This document shows, one piece after another, positions 32,661-44,867 of a stretch of 64,000 nt of DNA. Source of the DNA: Simmondsia chinensis (Eukaryota > Streptophyta > Magnoliopsida > Caryophyllales > Simmondsiaceae); contig JAGTTD010000010.1 of assembly GCA_018398585.1 (NCBI GenBank), forward strand, positions 5,411,501 through 5,475,500. The letters run 5' to 3'. Both the position numbers and the translations under genes were made by a program. The notes under the pieces were generated by a model. The model made no database searches, was not told the DNA's origin, and saw only the letters and a list, made by a program, of their open reading frames with translations. Position 1 is the first letter of the stretch, and each line of letters opens with the position of its first letter.

Positions 32661-34752
32661 TTAAAGTCCCGTTTTGGTCATTAAGGTGATTAAAAATAGA
32701 TTTTTTTTAATTATTTAGGTCATATTTTAGAAAATTTAGTCACCAAATTTTTTTATAAAAGTCTATTTTAGTCATAGAAGTGATTTAAAATGCACAAATT
32801 AGGCACTCAAGTTAAATTTTAAAAAATTTAATCACCTAACTCGTAATAAAAGTATTATTTAGTCACCAAAATGGTTTAAAATAGACAAGTTGATCACCTA
32901 AGTAATAATTTGAAAAATTTTATCACCCATCTTTAAATAACAACTCCTTTTCGTCCCTAAAATGATTAAAAAAATTATCATCCAAATAAAAAATAACTAA
33001 TTTAATTATGTTTTTGATTCATTTATTCATTCATCCTCATATTTTCTTTTTTTTTTTTTCCGACAATTGAACTTTCATATTAAAAGTCAAAAGATATACA
33101 AGATAACACTCAAAGAAGTTATAAAGGACAAAGAACTTAGAAAAAAAATATACATAAGAAAAATAAAAACAAACTTAAGCCAACCAAACATTGAGCTGGC
33201 AACTCCTATATATCCCATTCTTAGCCAGTGAGTCAGTATGAGAATTAGCTTTACAAAGCGTGTGAATGAAAGATGTTGATAATAAGAATTTCTTGTAGAA
33301 CTTGATCTTGTTCAAAAGGAAATTCAGTTCCACAAGATTGCTTCCCCTCCGTTACACCATGCGATTGCATTTGCCGAATTAGATTCGACCTCGATTTTAG
33401 CATTCCTCATATTTTCTTTCCTCACTGTCATATCAAGCGCGTAGCAAATAGCTTCAATTTCCATTTGGTTGGACTCCATAACCGCTACTTGGACCGAAAA
33501 GACGGCTACAACCCTTTCACTATGGACTCTTTCGCTTGGACCGAAAAGATGGCTAAAACCCTTTTCAAAGTCTGTGTTCTATTTGTAATAAATTGGTGTA
33601 CATATGGCTATTGATGTCAGGCAAAAATTAAAAGATTATAAACCAAATTTAACATTATATAAAACTTGATAAAATATTCTAAAAAATAAAAATTAAAAGA
33701 ATGTTTTTTTTGGGGGGGGGGGGGGGGGGGGGGGGGGGGCGCAACAAGAATTAATAAATGTCAAGGGTATTAAAAATGACAAAGAACAATTTGTTGTAAA
33801 ATAAAATATTTTTTTAAATCTTTCAATAGTCCTCATTTTTAAAAAATATTTTCTAATGTTTAAAGTATTCCTTAATTCTCATTTTTTATAATATTTTCTC
33901 ATGTTTTATTTAGTGAAATTATCAACTACGTATCCTGAGGTTTGACAATTTATCATCTAGGTACTCTAACATTTCAACATATACAATGGAGTACCTTGAG
34001 GTTTAAATATTTTATTACTTAAGTACACTGAATTTTTAAAATTTTATCAATTGAGCACCTTTTTGTCGAAATACGATAGATTTCTGTTGAAAAATGCTAA
34101 AACAGAACATGATTCCGATAGTATGGTATATTTACTAGAGTTTGATGATTTTTTGCCAGAAAATAGTAACATGACACTTGATTTTAGAAATTTTTTTCCA
34201 AATTGATCTTCATTATTTTTTATGTACCTTGCATTTATTGATTCTTGCTTCTAAATATTCCTTGAATTCTCATTCATAGAATATTTTATCAAGTTTTCTT
34301 TAATGTACAAATTGGTTTATAATCTTTTAGTTTTACCGAATATCAATAGCCAGATGTGCATCAGTTTGTTCTAAATAAAACATAGACTTTAAAAAAATAT
34401 GCGGACCAATGAAATAAATAAGTCAAAAACATAATTAAATTAATTATTTTTAATTTGGATGATAAACTTTTTGTCATTTTAAAACACTTTAGCAACATGA
34501 TTGTTATTTAAATCTGGAAAATAAAATGTTTCAAATTATTACTTGGCTAATCAACTTATTAATTTTAAATCACTGGAGTGACTAAATAAAACTTTTATTA
34601 TGAGTTGGATGACCAATTTATCCATTTTAAATTACTTGGACGACTAAAAGGGACTTTTATTAGGAATTTAGTGACTGCATCTTCGAAAATTTGACTTGGG
34701 TGGCCAAAATGTCCGTTTTTGTCACTTATATGACCAAATGGGACTTAAGTCA
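32661..34752. mobile_element. Mutator-like element with long TIRs
   Basis: The left end GACTTAAAGTCCCGTTTTGG pairs with the right end CCAAATGGGACTTAAGTC. The inverted similarity extends inward through repeats of the word TTAGTCACCTAA/GTGACTAAA. The centre contains a LINE fragment and a 28-base G run at 33,712-33,739. The target duplication is imperfect. Confidence 0.65.
33290..33540 (-). pseudogene. LINE RNase H fragment
   Basis: Minus-strand translation gives VAVMESNQMEIEAICYALDM, then KIEVESNSANAIAWCNGGE, the first half of a plant LINE RNase H-like (RVT_3) domain. It is nested in the 32,661-34,752 element. Confidence 0.65.
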
Positions 34753-34759
34753 AAGGAAA

Positions 34760-35500
34760 TTATTGCTTAAATAATTTAAAGTATTAATATTTATTATTTA
34801 GATTTTTTTTTGACATTTTAGTATATATAATAAAATATTTTAAGTTTTAAAAAATTTTTAATCAGATATCTTTTTGTCAAAATTAAAAAGATTTTCGTTG
34901 AAAATTACTAAAATTGAATACGATTTGGTAACTTCATTAGAATTAATATTTTTTGGCAAAAAAAATGCAAAAATAGCACATGTTTTCATATTTAGATTGT
35001 TTACATTAGCATCCTTTAATGACTTATGTTTATTATCATAATCATGTATTATTAGTATTTTTTAATAAAATTGGTCATATTTTCATGAACGTTTGTCAAA
35101 TTCTGATATAAGAAACCCAACTGATGAAATATTTAAAACTCATGATACACCATTTTATATAATTAAAATGTTAGGATGCTAAGTGACAATTGTTCATACT
35201 CAAAATACCTAAGTGATAATTTCCTTCCATTTTAAATGTCACTTTGATAATTGGCCAATAAAATGTTGATACAAAATTTGAGCATTTGTTATTAAAGTAT
35301 TCTAATTTATATTATATAACAAAACATTTTAAAATTTAAAAGTTTTATTATCTACGTATCTCGAAAATTCTAGCAACCACATGTATTTTATCAAAATTTG
35401 GTAGATTTTTAATGAAAATTATTTACATGAAACATGAATCTAATAATAAATTGGTGTAATTATAACATCCAGTGATTTTTTTGTCAGAAAATTCTAAGGT
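34760..35500. other. AT-rich interval, nothing coding
   Basis: Loosely repeated words (TATTTAAGTAC, GAAAATTACTAAAA) also occur at 33,880-34,200, suggesting an old repeat, but I could not define ends. Confidence 0.4.
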
Positions 35501-35668
35501 CTCGTTTGGTATGCGGAAAGTCGACAAGGGAAGTTTCAGTTCGTGGAAAGTGTGGTTTTTAGGTCTTGTTTAGTATGCGGGAAGTAGGTAGAGTGTGAGA
35601 AATTAGAATTACTAAGTAAGTTTCAATTGTTTCAAAGTGGGGGAAGTAACTTACCTAGCGGCCCTATG

Positions 35669-36050
35669 TGTTAAATATTAGTATTTGTTTATATGTATTT
35701 GTGTATTTTTTTGTATTTTCTCCTTGTACATGACTAGGATAAAATATTCTTGGCATCTTACCATTATAACTCAAGGCATGCAAGAGCAAAGGCATTCATG
35801 GCATTCAAGACTTGTAAGACTTTTCCTTCTCCTTCCTTTCCTCTTGTAATCGGCCCCTTATGACCATTGATCACGCATTTACTTAGTTGTCTTGCTCATG
35901 TAACTTAGAATCCTAGGATTTATTTTCATGTCTTTTAATTTGCTCATTGTTTTACTATTTAAGTGAAGGTTTGTAATTTATTTTATTCATCCAATTAAAA
36001 GAGAATTATTCTCCATTCTTGTTGTCTATTTAGGTTATTTAAATTTTACA
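35669..36050 (+). repeat. 5' LTR of second copia element
   Basis: 382 bp, from TGTTAAATATTAG to ATTTTACA. It is followed directly by the primer binding site. Confidence 0.92.
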
Positions 36051-36187
36051 TGATATCAGAGCAGGCTCGATTTTGAATACCGGATTCCATTTTCGTCTTC
36101 TAGCCGTGCAAGACACAGCCCTTTGTGAGCACTGTCCATGCTTTATCTCTTGTTTTGATTTATGTTATTTTATTGCCTTCTTTCATA

Positions 36188-36849
36188 ATGTCGGGAGAAA
36201 ACACCAAGCAAATTGAAGCACCGGTTGTCATTTAAAGGGAAGTTCTAGATGCTAGCTCTCCCTACTATTTACATCCCTTGGATGATCCAGGGCATATATT
36301 TGTTCAGGACATTTTAACAGGTCCTAATTTTCTTGCATGGAGACACTCGATAGTTAAAGTTTTTAAAGCCAAATGTAAAATTGGCTTCCTTGATGGAAGC
36401 ATTGTTAAACCGGATGAAAATTCTCTGGAATTTGAAAATCTGAGTGCTTGTGACTCTATGATTTCCTCTTGGCTCACTTACTTGGTTTCAAAAGAGATTA
36501 ACGCTAGCATCTCTTACTTTAAAACTTCCTGTGGCATTTGGCTGGATTTAAACAAATATTTTTCACAAGAAAATGTTCCCCGTGTTTGTGAGATTAAGGG
36601 TGTAATCTCCCATTTAAAACAGGAAAATATGTCTATTTTTGACTACTTTACAAAATTGAGGTCTTTGTGGGACGAGCTTTATATGGGTCCAAGGAAGCTT
36701 TTGCAGCAATTCGTAATATGGAAAGGCTCTTAGATTTGCTTATGGGACTAGATGTCTCTTTCTTCACTGTTAAGTCTCAGTTGATGAGCACTAGGCCCTT
36801 AACCTTTGTCGGAAATGCATACTCTATCTTATGTCAGGAAGAAAAATAG
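36188..36849 (+). pseudogene. Copia gag, broken
   Basis: It starts ATGTCGGGAGAAAAC at 36,188. There is a TAA after 15 codons, then the frame resumes (LTGPNFLAWRHSIVKVFKAK, ISHLKQENMSIFDYFTKLRS), a typical copia nucleocapsid precursor. The frame shifts near 36,690. A decayed Cys-His finger region (YSHCKKKG) lies at about 36,980. Confidence 0.85.
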
Positions 36850-37170
36850 TAAAACATGGCTATCGGGACCACTGTTGTACCCGAGGTAGCGATTTTAGTT
36901 GCGAAAACAGCAGCCGTAGCAGCTTCTGCAGTGGCTTCGATCGAGGGCAATTTTTCCCGTCACTCTAATTGTTCTACTTATTCTCATTGTAAGAAAAAAG
37001 GCACACTAAGGAGCAATGTTTTGAGATAATATGATACCCTCTGGGATGGAGAAACAAAACTACGGGAGGAAACGGAAAAAAAGCGGTGGCTTCTGCCGCT
37101 ATGCAACTGACCGGTGACAGCCCAGTGGTCGGGCTTTCTCAAAGCCAATATCAGCAACTGTTAGCTTTAC

Positions 37171-38437
37171 TTGGACCTGCCTGCCTTGGCCTCTCCTAGT
37201 TTAAACTTAACAGGTCAGGTTGCTACTTCTTCTTTCAGTTGGATTATCGATACCGAGGCCTCCGATCATATGGTGTCTTCCAAATCCATGATATTTGATG
37301 TTACCGTTAACAATTTTGTTGAGCCAGTTAAATTGCCTAATGGGTCAAGTTTGTCGGTTACCCATGTTGGGAAGGTTCGAGTTTCAAAAAGTCTCATTCT
37401 TAATAATGTTCTATATGTGCCTAGTTCTAATTACAATTTGTTATCCATGAGCAAAATAACTCATAATTAAAACTATGCATTAACATTTTACTCTTATTCT
37501 TGTTATATGTAGGACCTAAGATCGAGGAAGCTAATTGGAGCGGGTAGGCTTAGAGATGGGCTATACTTCCTGGAGATATCGTCAGTTGGGTCCGCACCTT
37601 TGATAGCGCCTTCTTCCCTTTCAATTCAAAGGAATAAATGGAAAAGACAAACGTGCTTGCTTGGCGCGGTGACAAGGATCACAAATAAAATCTATCTTTT
37701 CAACATTTAAATGCGAAAACTTACATAATCTCGAAAAAGGCACATGTCCCAAACGACTGTGATATTTGGGGACCCTATTGTGTTGTTTCGTTAACAGGAG
37801 CTTGTTATTTCCTTACTATCGTTGATGATTTCAGTCATTACACCTGGGTTTACTTGATAAGGGAGAAATCCCAAGCTCATAAAATTCTCATGGATTTTTG
37901 TAGAATGGTTAGTACTCAGTTTGGTTTTCAAGTGAAACAAATAAGGAGCAACAATGGGAAAGAATTCAAGTATGGGCCTTTGTTAGAGTTTTATGCTCAA
38001 CAAGGGATCCAATTCCAGACATCATTGACCGGGACACATCAATATAATGGGGTTGTGGAGCGGAAGCATAAGCACCTCTTGGAAGTTGGTCGAGTTCTTC
38101 CTTTCAACCAGATTTACCGAAAAGATTTTGGGTGAGTGTATTTTGACATCTGCATATCTTATTAATTTAACTCCGCCTAATTTGCTCGACAATAAAAGTC
38201 CATATGGAATTTTGATGGGAAAAATACTCCCATACAATCATTTGCGAGTTTTCAGGTGCCGATGCTATTTTCATAGTAAATTACAAGACAAGTTAGAAAG
38301 TCGTGCTACTCATGGAGTCTTTATTGATTATCCCCATGGTCAAAAGGGATACAAAATTTATGATGTTGAAAATAACAAAATTGTTGTTTCATGGTTTTAC
38401 GAAGACGTTTTTTCTTACCTAAAACCTGATAGTATGT
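37171..38437 (+). pseudogene. Copia protease and integrase, broken
   Basis: The protease motif reads WIIDTEASDHMV, where functional copies have DTGAS or DSGAS, so the active-site glycine is lost. Integrase follows from about 37,690 with IVDDFSHYTWVYLIREKS, then GTHQYNGVVERKHKHLLE, and the insert up to WFYEDVFSYL at about 38,420. There are several frame changes. Confidence 0.85.
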
Positions 38438-38882
38438 GAGGTAGACATGATAGGAATATGAATGAAATTGCATCGAGACAAATTTATGATTTTATTGATG
38501 ATGAGGAATTGGTTCACGTTGAACCGGTTCCTGCGCAAGAAGCTTCGTTTGACTCATGCCGACCAAAAAGCAGGTGGCATCACCGGTCGACAACAGGCCG
38601 GCCGGTGAGGGCGAGGGTGCTGGTGGTCTGGATGACCACAAGCATGAATCAGATTTGAGTGGTTGGGTACTTCAAGCCCAAACATTGTTACTAGATGCAG
38701 TGTTCGTATTTGGTCAGCTCCGGTTAAGTATCAAGACTACATTCGTGATGCTTTGTCTTCTATAGCCCATTCTCTCACTATGGCTGCGTCGGCCAATTTG
38801 AGTATAGTGTATCCTATTTCAAATTATATTTCTAACGCACAATTTTCTAAAGCTCATGTTGTCGTTTTAAATGGCATCACTT

Positions 38883-40405
38883 CTAGTGATGAGCCCAAAA
38901 CTTTTCAACAAGCCATATAGCACAAGCATTGGCGAGACAGAATGGAAAAGGAGATACACACCTTGGAGCAAAACCGTACTTGGACTTTAGAATGCTTGCC
39001 GAAAGGAAAAAGTGCGATCGACTCGAAGTGGGTCTATAAAGTGAAGTACAAGTCAGGTGGGTCCATAGAACGGTATAAGGCACGTTTAGTTGCCAAAGGA
39101 TATACTCAAGTGGAAGGTATTGATTATCACAATACTTTCGCTCCCGTTGCCAAATTAGTAACATTTCGTCGTGTTTTAGCAGTTGCATCAGTCCGAAGTT
39201 GGGTTATACATCAATTGGATGTGAATAATGTCTTCCTGCATGGAAGATATGAGTGAGGAAGTGTACATGAAACTTCCCTTGGGTTTTGAACAAAAACATG
39301 AAGGGAAAGTTTGTCGCCTTCAAAAATCCCTTTATGGTATAAAACAAGCCTCTCGAAATTGGAACAAAAAATTCACCGCCACTCTGATTAGCATTGGGTT
39401 TAAACTATCTAAAAAACAATCTAAAATAGATTATTCTATCTTCACGTATTTTCAAGAGGATGTTTGTACGGCAACTTTGATTTATGTGGATGATGTCATA
39501 ATTACAGGAAATAATGTGGAACACATAACAAGGGTTATGGGCATTTTGCACAATCTTTTGGTATTAAAGATTTAGGGTCATTTAAATTTTTCTTGGGATT
39601 AGAAGTGGCTCATTCTTCAAAAGGGATCATGTTAAATCAAAGAAAGCATGTTTTAGACATTCTTGGTGAGGTCGGGATGTTGGGGGCTAAACCGGTTTCT
39701 ACTCCAATCGTTCAAAACCATAGGTTGGCTGATAAAGTAGGTATCATGAGTGATGTGGGTCAATATAGGCGCTTGGTGGGGAGGTTGTTGTATCTCACTA
39801 TTACTCGACCTGATATTTGTTATGCAGTTCATGCATTGTGTCAGTTTATGCATGATACTAGGCAACCTCATGTTGATGATGTTATGTGTGTTTTGCTGGA
39901 CCTAAAGGGTACAACAGGACAGGGTGTGTTTTTTCCATCAGATAGTGATCTTATGCTTCGAGCATATTATGATGCAAATTGGGCTGGGTGCCCAACTACG
40001 AGACAATCTACAATAGGTTACGTGATTTTCTTAAGTGGAGCTCCAGTTTCGTGACGATCCAAGAAACAAAGTGTCATCTCCTATTCCTCGGCCGAAGCTG
40101 AGTCTCGGTCTGTGGCTACCACTACCAGTGAAATTGTTTTGGTAAGACGTTTATTACTTGATCTTATGGTTCATGTTCACCATCCTTCATTTTTGTTTTG
40201 TGACAATCAAGCAGCTTTACACATAGCCTCTAATATCGTTTTTCATGAAAGGATGAAGCACATCGAGATCGATTGTCAATTTGTTAATGAAAAGCTGTTG
40301 GATAGAGAAATAGCTACGTCATTCGTTCGTTCGACAAATCAAGTTGCGGATGTTTTTACAAAAGCTTTAGGTTCTTCGAACTATTTGACGCTCTCCCGCA
40401 AGTAG
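38883..40405 (+). pseudogene. Copia reverse transcriptase and RNase H, broken
   Basis: RT blocks [32 protein letters not shown] and [12 protein letters not shown] are present, with catalytic YVDD ([14 protein letters not shown] at about 39,480). Frameshifts occur near 39,240 and 39,575. RNase H runs to about 40,405 with [17 protein letters not shown]-like and RSTNQVADVFTKAL blocks. Confidence 0.9.
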
Positions 40406-40442
40406 GGCAATGGTGAATCTTCATGCTCCAACTTGGGAGGAA

Positions 40443-40827
40443 TGTTAAATACTAGTATTTGTTTATATGTATTTGTGTATTTCTTTGTATTTTCTCCTTG
40501 TACATGACTATGATGGAATGTTCTTGGCATCTTATTATCATAACTCAAGGCATGTATGAGACAATGCATTCATGGCATTCAAGACTTGCAAGACTTTTTT
40601 TTTCTCCTTCCTCTCCTCTTGTAATCGGCCCCCTTATGGCCATTGATCACACATTTACTCAGTTGTCTTGCTCATGTAACTTAGAATCCTAGGGTTTATT
40701 TTCATGTCTTTTGATTTGCTCATTGTTTTACTATTTAAGTGAAGGTTTGTAATTCATTTTTATTCATCCAATTAAAAGAGAATTATTCTCCATTCTTGTT
40801 GTCTATTTAGGTTATTTAGATTTTACA
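40443..40827 (+). repeat. 3' LTR of second copia element
   Basis: 385 bp, from TGTTAAATACTAG to GATTTTACA, preceded by the purine tract. Confidence 0.92.
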
Positions 40828-41338
40828 CTAGGTAAGTTCTACTTCCTTTATAACCTTAATCCATATGACAATTCTATCCGTTCTAATTTGTGATTGTGAC
40901 AAGTTTAGTCATTACTCCGGTCTATCAATAATGCTAGAAGATTGGAAATGACCATAATGATCATTTTAATTGTATTTCATGGAAAGTATTGTGTCAACTA
41001 AATAAAACTCAGGAATTGAATTCCGAGAAAGTTTTATTTCCCATATGAGCAACTAAATACTGTTATACTACTTCCCAAGAAGTTGACAAGGGAAAGAATT
41101 CCTGGGAATTACGACTTCCTGTAGGAATTTAATTCCTTCGGCAACCAAACGAGGCCCAACATTATTTTTAGTCAAAAGAAAAAAAAATTAGTTAATTTTG
41201 GCCATATAGTTAAAAGAAAATTCTAACAGAGTACATTATTTTGCTAATAATATATGCATAACTCCTATTAAAACTTAGTTAATGTTTTCATAATTCACTC
41301 TATTTTTGCCCATAAAACCATATATAGCCAAAAAACAA

Positions 41339-41646
41339 GGGTTATTTACGCCAAAAATCTTTATACTTTACTCATTGCATTTATTTAGCGCTTATACATT
41401 TAATTGTGTCAATTTAGTCATTGTCCAATTTAGATTATGCCAATTCTGTCCATTTTTCAAATTAAAGTTAAATTAACGATGTAATTTTTAGCGATTCAAT
41501 ATTCTTTGATGCAAGTAATCTCATAAACCTGTTGACCAAATTGACACAATGTACCTTGTACAGGAATTAAATTGACATAACTTATAGTATAAGAACTAAA
41601 TTGATACAGTAAACAAAGTAAAAGTACTTTTAGTGTCAACAACCCT
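41339..41646. mobile_element. MITE of the GGGTTATTTACGCC type
   Basis: The left end GGGTTATTTACGCCAAAAA pairs with the right end TTTTAGTGTCAACAACCC. The interior repeats of AATTGTGTCAATTTAGTC run in opposite orientation on the two sides. It is related to 43,850-44,640. Confidence 0.6.
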
Positions 41647-41649
41647 AAA

Positions 41650-42130
41650 AATGATTTATATTTGTTTCTAATCTTTTGTAATTTAATTATATTTTATTGC
41701 GAATTTAACGCTTAGGTATTTTGACGTATAACATTTACTACATTTGACGTATAACATTTACTACATGTACATTTTGATATTTTAATGTGTATAATAAGAT
41801 ACATTAAAAATCTTGTTATTTTTACTGTAAGATGCTAATATGGTACATGGATTACAATAGTTTAAATTTGAGTATGTTAGTGTTTTCAACAAAAACTCAT
41901 TATAATACAATAAAAATCCACAAAATTTTAATGGAAAATGCCTTTACATTATTTAAATTACATACCATATCAACATTTTTAAGAAAACAAATTGACAACA
42001 TTTTTTTGGTGGATACTTATATGTCTTCCAAATTATGTTCCACGTTAGCATTCGCCAACGAAAATTTGCCTAGTTTTAATAAACAATATCTAATTGATAA
42101 ATTTTTAAGCGTATATATATTTTTTGACCC
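41650..42130. other. AT-rich interval, nothing coding
   Basis: A short direct repeat (TTTGACGTATAACATTTACTA, spaced 22 bp) lies near 41,720-41,765. No gene was recognised. Confidence 0.45.
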
Positions 42131-42186
42131 CAGGTCCTGCTGATGCGGGAGCCTTTTGAGGCACTGGGCTATTATTGTTGTTGTTA
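42131..42186 (+). mobile_element. SINE 3' end with TTG tail
   Basis: CCTGCTGATGCGGGAGCC, then TTGAGGCACTGGGC and a TTGTTGTTG tail match the ends of the other SINE copies here. Confidence 0.65.
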
Positions 42187-42214
42187 TTTTATTATACATA
42201 TTAAAATGTCATAG

Positions 42215-43217
42215 ACACTTTTGTTCCAAGAAAAGTGGGGCAGAAGAAGAGTGTGAGGTTTGGGTTCCTTAGGTTTCGACACCTAAAGGAGGCAGAGGCA
42301 GCTATCGAGAAGGCGAATGAGGTCTGGTTAGGGGATAGGAGGACTATAGTAAATTGGGCAAAATTCTCTAGATGTCGGAAAAGGCATTAGGAAGTAAGCA
42401 AGACTCCAAATACTAACAAGACGTTACCAAATCCTCCATGGTGCGATGATAGAACATTTGCTCACATGGTCAGTGTGTACCTCCTCGGGGTAACATCAGG
42501 GAGGTAGGGGTGAATAGATTGCTTGGGTGGAGAGAAGGATTGCTGTAGAGAAACAAGAAGAGGGTAATGTAGAAAAATTGTGCCGAAGTATTATGATCGA
42601 GGTAGAGTAGGAGCTAAGTAGAGTGTGGGAAAGGAGATTTTATTAATGGAAGGTGCAATGCAATGTGACGTGATAAGCCTTGGGGGAAGAAAATTTGTCG
42701 CTGTCTTCCAAAAGGGAAAGAAAGAGATGGCATTTGTGACATTAGAAAATGGACAAAATTTGACAGGAACTTAAAGAGGTTAGCACAATGTTCCCCCCGA
42801 GGTTTGTAAAATCTCTTTGAAGTTAAAGTTTAGGAAGTTGATGCGTTGACGACTTCAAATATTCTACAGTTCAAAGGGGAAAGCTCAACATAGGAGGTTA
42901 GAGAAGACTAGTTGGCCAGGTCAGATGACACTAGCAATACTTTTCAATCAGGGTTTGCGAATCTCTTTGAGGTTGCAGTTCGAGAGGAAGTGAAGGTTCC
43001 TTATTCCGAGAATCAAATGGCCAACCCAAAGGCAACCACATGCAATAGAGTTCCATCGAAGAAAGGCATGGAGGATTTGGTCTCACTGGGGTTTGTTAGG
43101 AGCTCAAAGGAGGCTGTCAATAAGGAAGCATCCAAAGTGTTTGAGGTAGGGCCTAGGTGTGGTCAGAGATGGAAAGAAGGAGGCCATCATCATATTGCAT
43201 CATTTCTAAAACTGAAC
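42215..43217 (+). pseudogene. LINE ORF1-like fragment with RRM
   Basis: Near the start the translation shows SVRFGFLRFRHLKEAEAAIE, then GDRRTIVNWAKF, matching the RNP1-type RRM at the front of plant LINE ORF1 proteins. Downstream frames (last open stretch 42,912-43,217) are broken and not recognisable. Confidence 0.6.
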
Positions 43218-43849
43218 TAGTTCACCTGCCTAACGAAAAGGAAAGGGAAATGTGGAAAGGATAGTGCCATGACGGATCAAGTTTGACGCGCTAAAGAATG
43301 TTGGGAGAAGGGGGGAAAAAAAGACTAGGTTTAAGCTACATCGATCCAAAAAAAGAGGAGCCATATGTAAGTGCCGCTGCAATAGCCTATTAATCTCGGA
43401 TTGATGGGAGAAGTTGTCGTTTGGGTAGGTTTATGTTCCGACTCTAGGAATTTTCTTCGAGACGATTGCCTGTTGGGTGGAATGGTGCTATCTTTGTGTA
43501 GGCATCTTTGGCAATGAGGTCTTCCAGTGTGGCATTTTGTTTGGTGTTTATTTGTGCTTGTTAATGTAGTGGATATTGATCTATATCTTAAGATATGGCC
43601 ATAGGTAGATCTTGATGTTTTTGATTTTTGTTCTACTTTTTCCTTGATCTCTACCCACCTATGTGCAATCTCGAGTTCTGCCTTCGTGGGACATCGATTT
43701 TTGTGTTGCAATTTTTTCATTAATTATGGAAAAAAATAAATTCTTAGAATCTAAGTAATAGATGTTCTATTTTAGAATTCATTTTTCATTCATAACGATA
43801 TAAGCTAGTTATGTATATTACATATCTTTTACCAAATTTGTTTTAGATT

Positions 43850-44640
43850 TTTTTTACGCAAAAGGTCCCTCGACTTTGCTCTTTTGTGTCAACATAGTCC
43901 TTATGCTTTCAATTACGTCAATTTAGCCCGTATACAATCCAAATTGTGCCAATTTAGCTCTATGGTGAAAAAACTAGCAAGGTTTATTTAAACCAATTGT
44001 CTCTTTACTTTGTTTATTGTGTCAATCTAGTCCTTATACTTTTAGTTATATCAATATAGTCTCTCTACAATTGATATTGTGTCAATTTGGTCCGTAGATT
44101 AAAATTTATATTAAGTTTTCAATGAAAGTTTTAATGATTTGGCCATGGATTGGGTTAAATTGAGTCAAATGATAGATTTTTAGTAAATTACTTGTATCTA
44201 ATATAATTATGCCATAAAATATTATGTCAATAACTTAACTTAAATTTGAATACGAAAAAAAAGGCAACATTCCCAGTGCTCCAAAGACCCTACTTAGCTT
44301 AAGCAGGGTCTAGGGGGTTGATGTACCTAACTTTCCCCTTTCAGGGTACCCTGAAGAGAAGCTATTTCCGAGACCCCTTAACCTGAGGGGTGCAACAAGA
44401 GGACTTTCCAAGAAGTCACCCATCTTGGTACTATTCTCGCCCAAACACGCTTCACTTAGGAGTTATAATGGGAATCGGTGCTTGCGTGTTGATACCTCTC
44501 TTAGGTTTAACTTGAATTTGAGTCAAGGACTAAACTGATACAAATTGAATTGTAGAGGGATTGAATTAACACAATTAAAAGTATGAGGACAAAATTGACA
44601 CAATGAAAAAAGTACATGGACCTTTGGTGTAAATAACCCA
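43850..44640. mobile_element. Mutator-like MITE hosting a 5S-headed SINE
   Basis: The left end TTTACGCAAAAGGTCCCTCG pairs with the right end GGACCTTTGGTGTAAATAACC. Interior words TTGTGTCAATCTAGTCCTTA occur in opposite orientation on the two sides. The SINE 44,250-44,507 was inserted into it. Confidence 0.65.
44250..44507 (-). mobile_element. SINE with nearly complete 5S rRNA head, 14-bp TSD
   Basis: Flanks TAACTTAAATTTGA (44,236-44,249) and TAACTTGAATTTGA (44,508-44,521) form a target duplication with one mismatch. On the minus strand the head follows plant 5S rRNA from GGTATCAACACGC through GAAGCGTGTTTGGGCGAGA (box A) and AAGATGGGTGACTTCTTGG (box C) to its last bases TGTTGCACCCC. The shared SINE 3' domain follows (CTCAGGTTAAGGGGTCTCGG, then GGAGCACTGGGAATGTTG) and then a T-rich end. 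This is the most complete copy in the window. Confidence 0.9.
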
Positions 44641-44867
44641 AATAGTTAAGTTAGTAAGGTAATCTTGAACAATTTGTTATGAAAAATGCAATAACCCAAT
44701 ATAAATTCATTCCTAGACTCAATTTAAACTCATCCCTCACCTGACCATTAATAATTGTCACCAACATAATGTCAATTTTACTCAAGAACTTAATTGACAC
44801 GAAGTAAATAGTATGGGTACTCAATTGATACAATCAAAATTATAATGAATAAAGAGACATAAAGAAA

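Larger units (their letters stand above)
35669..40827 (+). mobile_element. Ty1/copia retrotransposon with both LTRs, coding parts broken
   Basis: LTRs at 35,669-36,050 and 40,443-40,827 differ at roughly two dozen sites by eye (about 94% identity). Flanks CTATG and CTAGG are a 5-bp target duplication with one mismatch. The primer site TGATATCAGAGC (36,051-36,062, initiator-Met type with one change) and a purine tract (40,432-40,442, CTTGGGAGGAA) are in place. Domain order gag, protease, integrase, RT, RNase H is that of copia. Many stops and frameshifts make it non-autonomous now. Confidence 0.93.
35505..41157. mobile_element. MITE (GGTCTCGTTTGGT ends) split by a copia insertion
   Basis: The left half (35,505-35,668) begins GGTCTCGTTTGGTATGCGG and the right half (40,828-41,157) ends GCAACCAAACGAGGCC. 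Together they make a MITE of about 490 bp like those at 21,256 and 53,799. The copia element 35,669-40,827 lies between. Confidence 0.6.

Noticed and set aside
43331..43720. 129-codon minus-strand frame
   Set aside because: It has no recognisable motif and lies opposite decayed LINE sequence.
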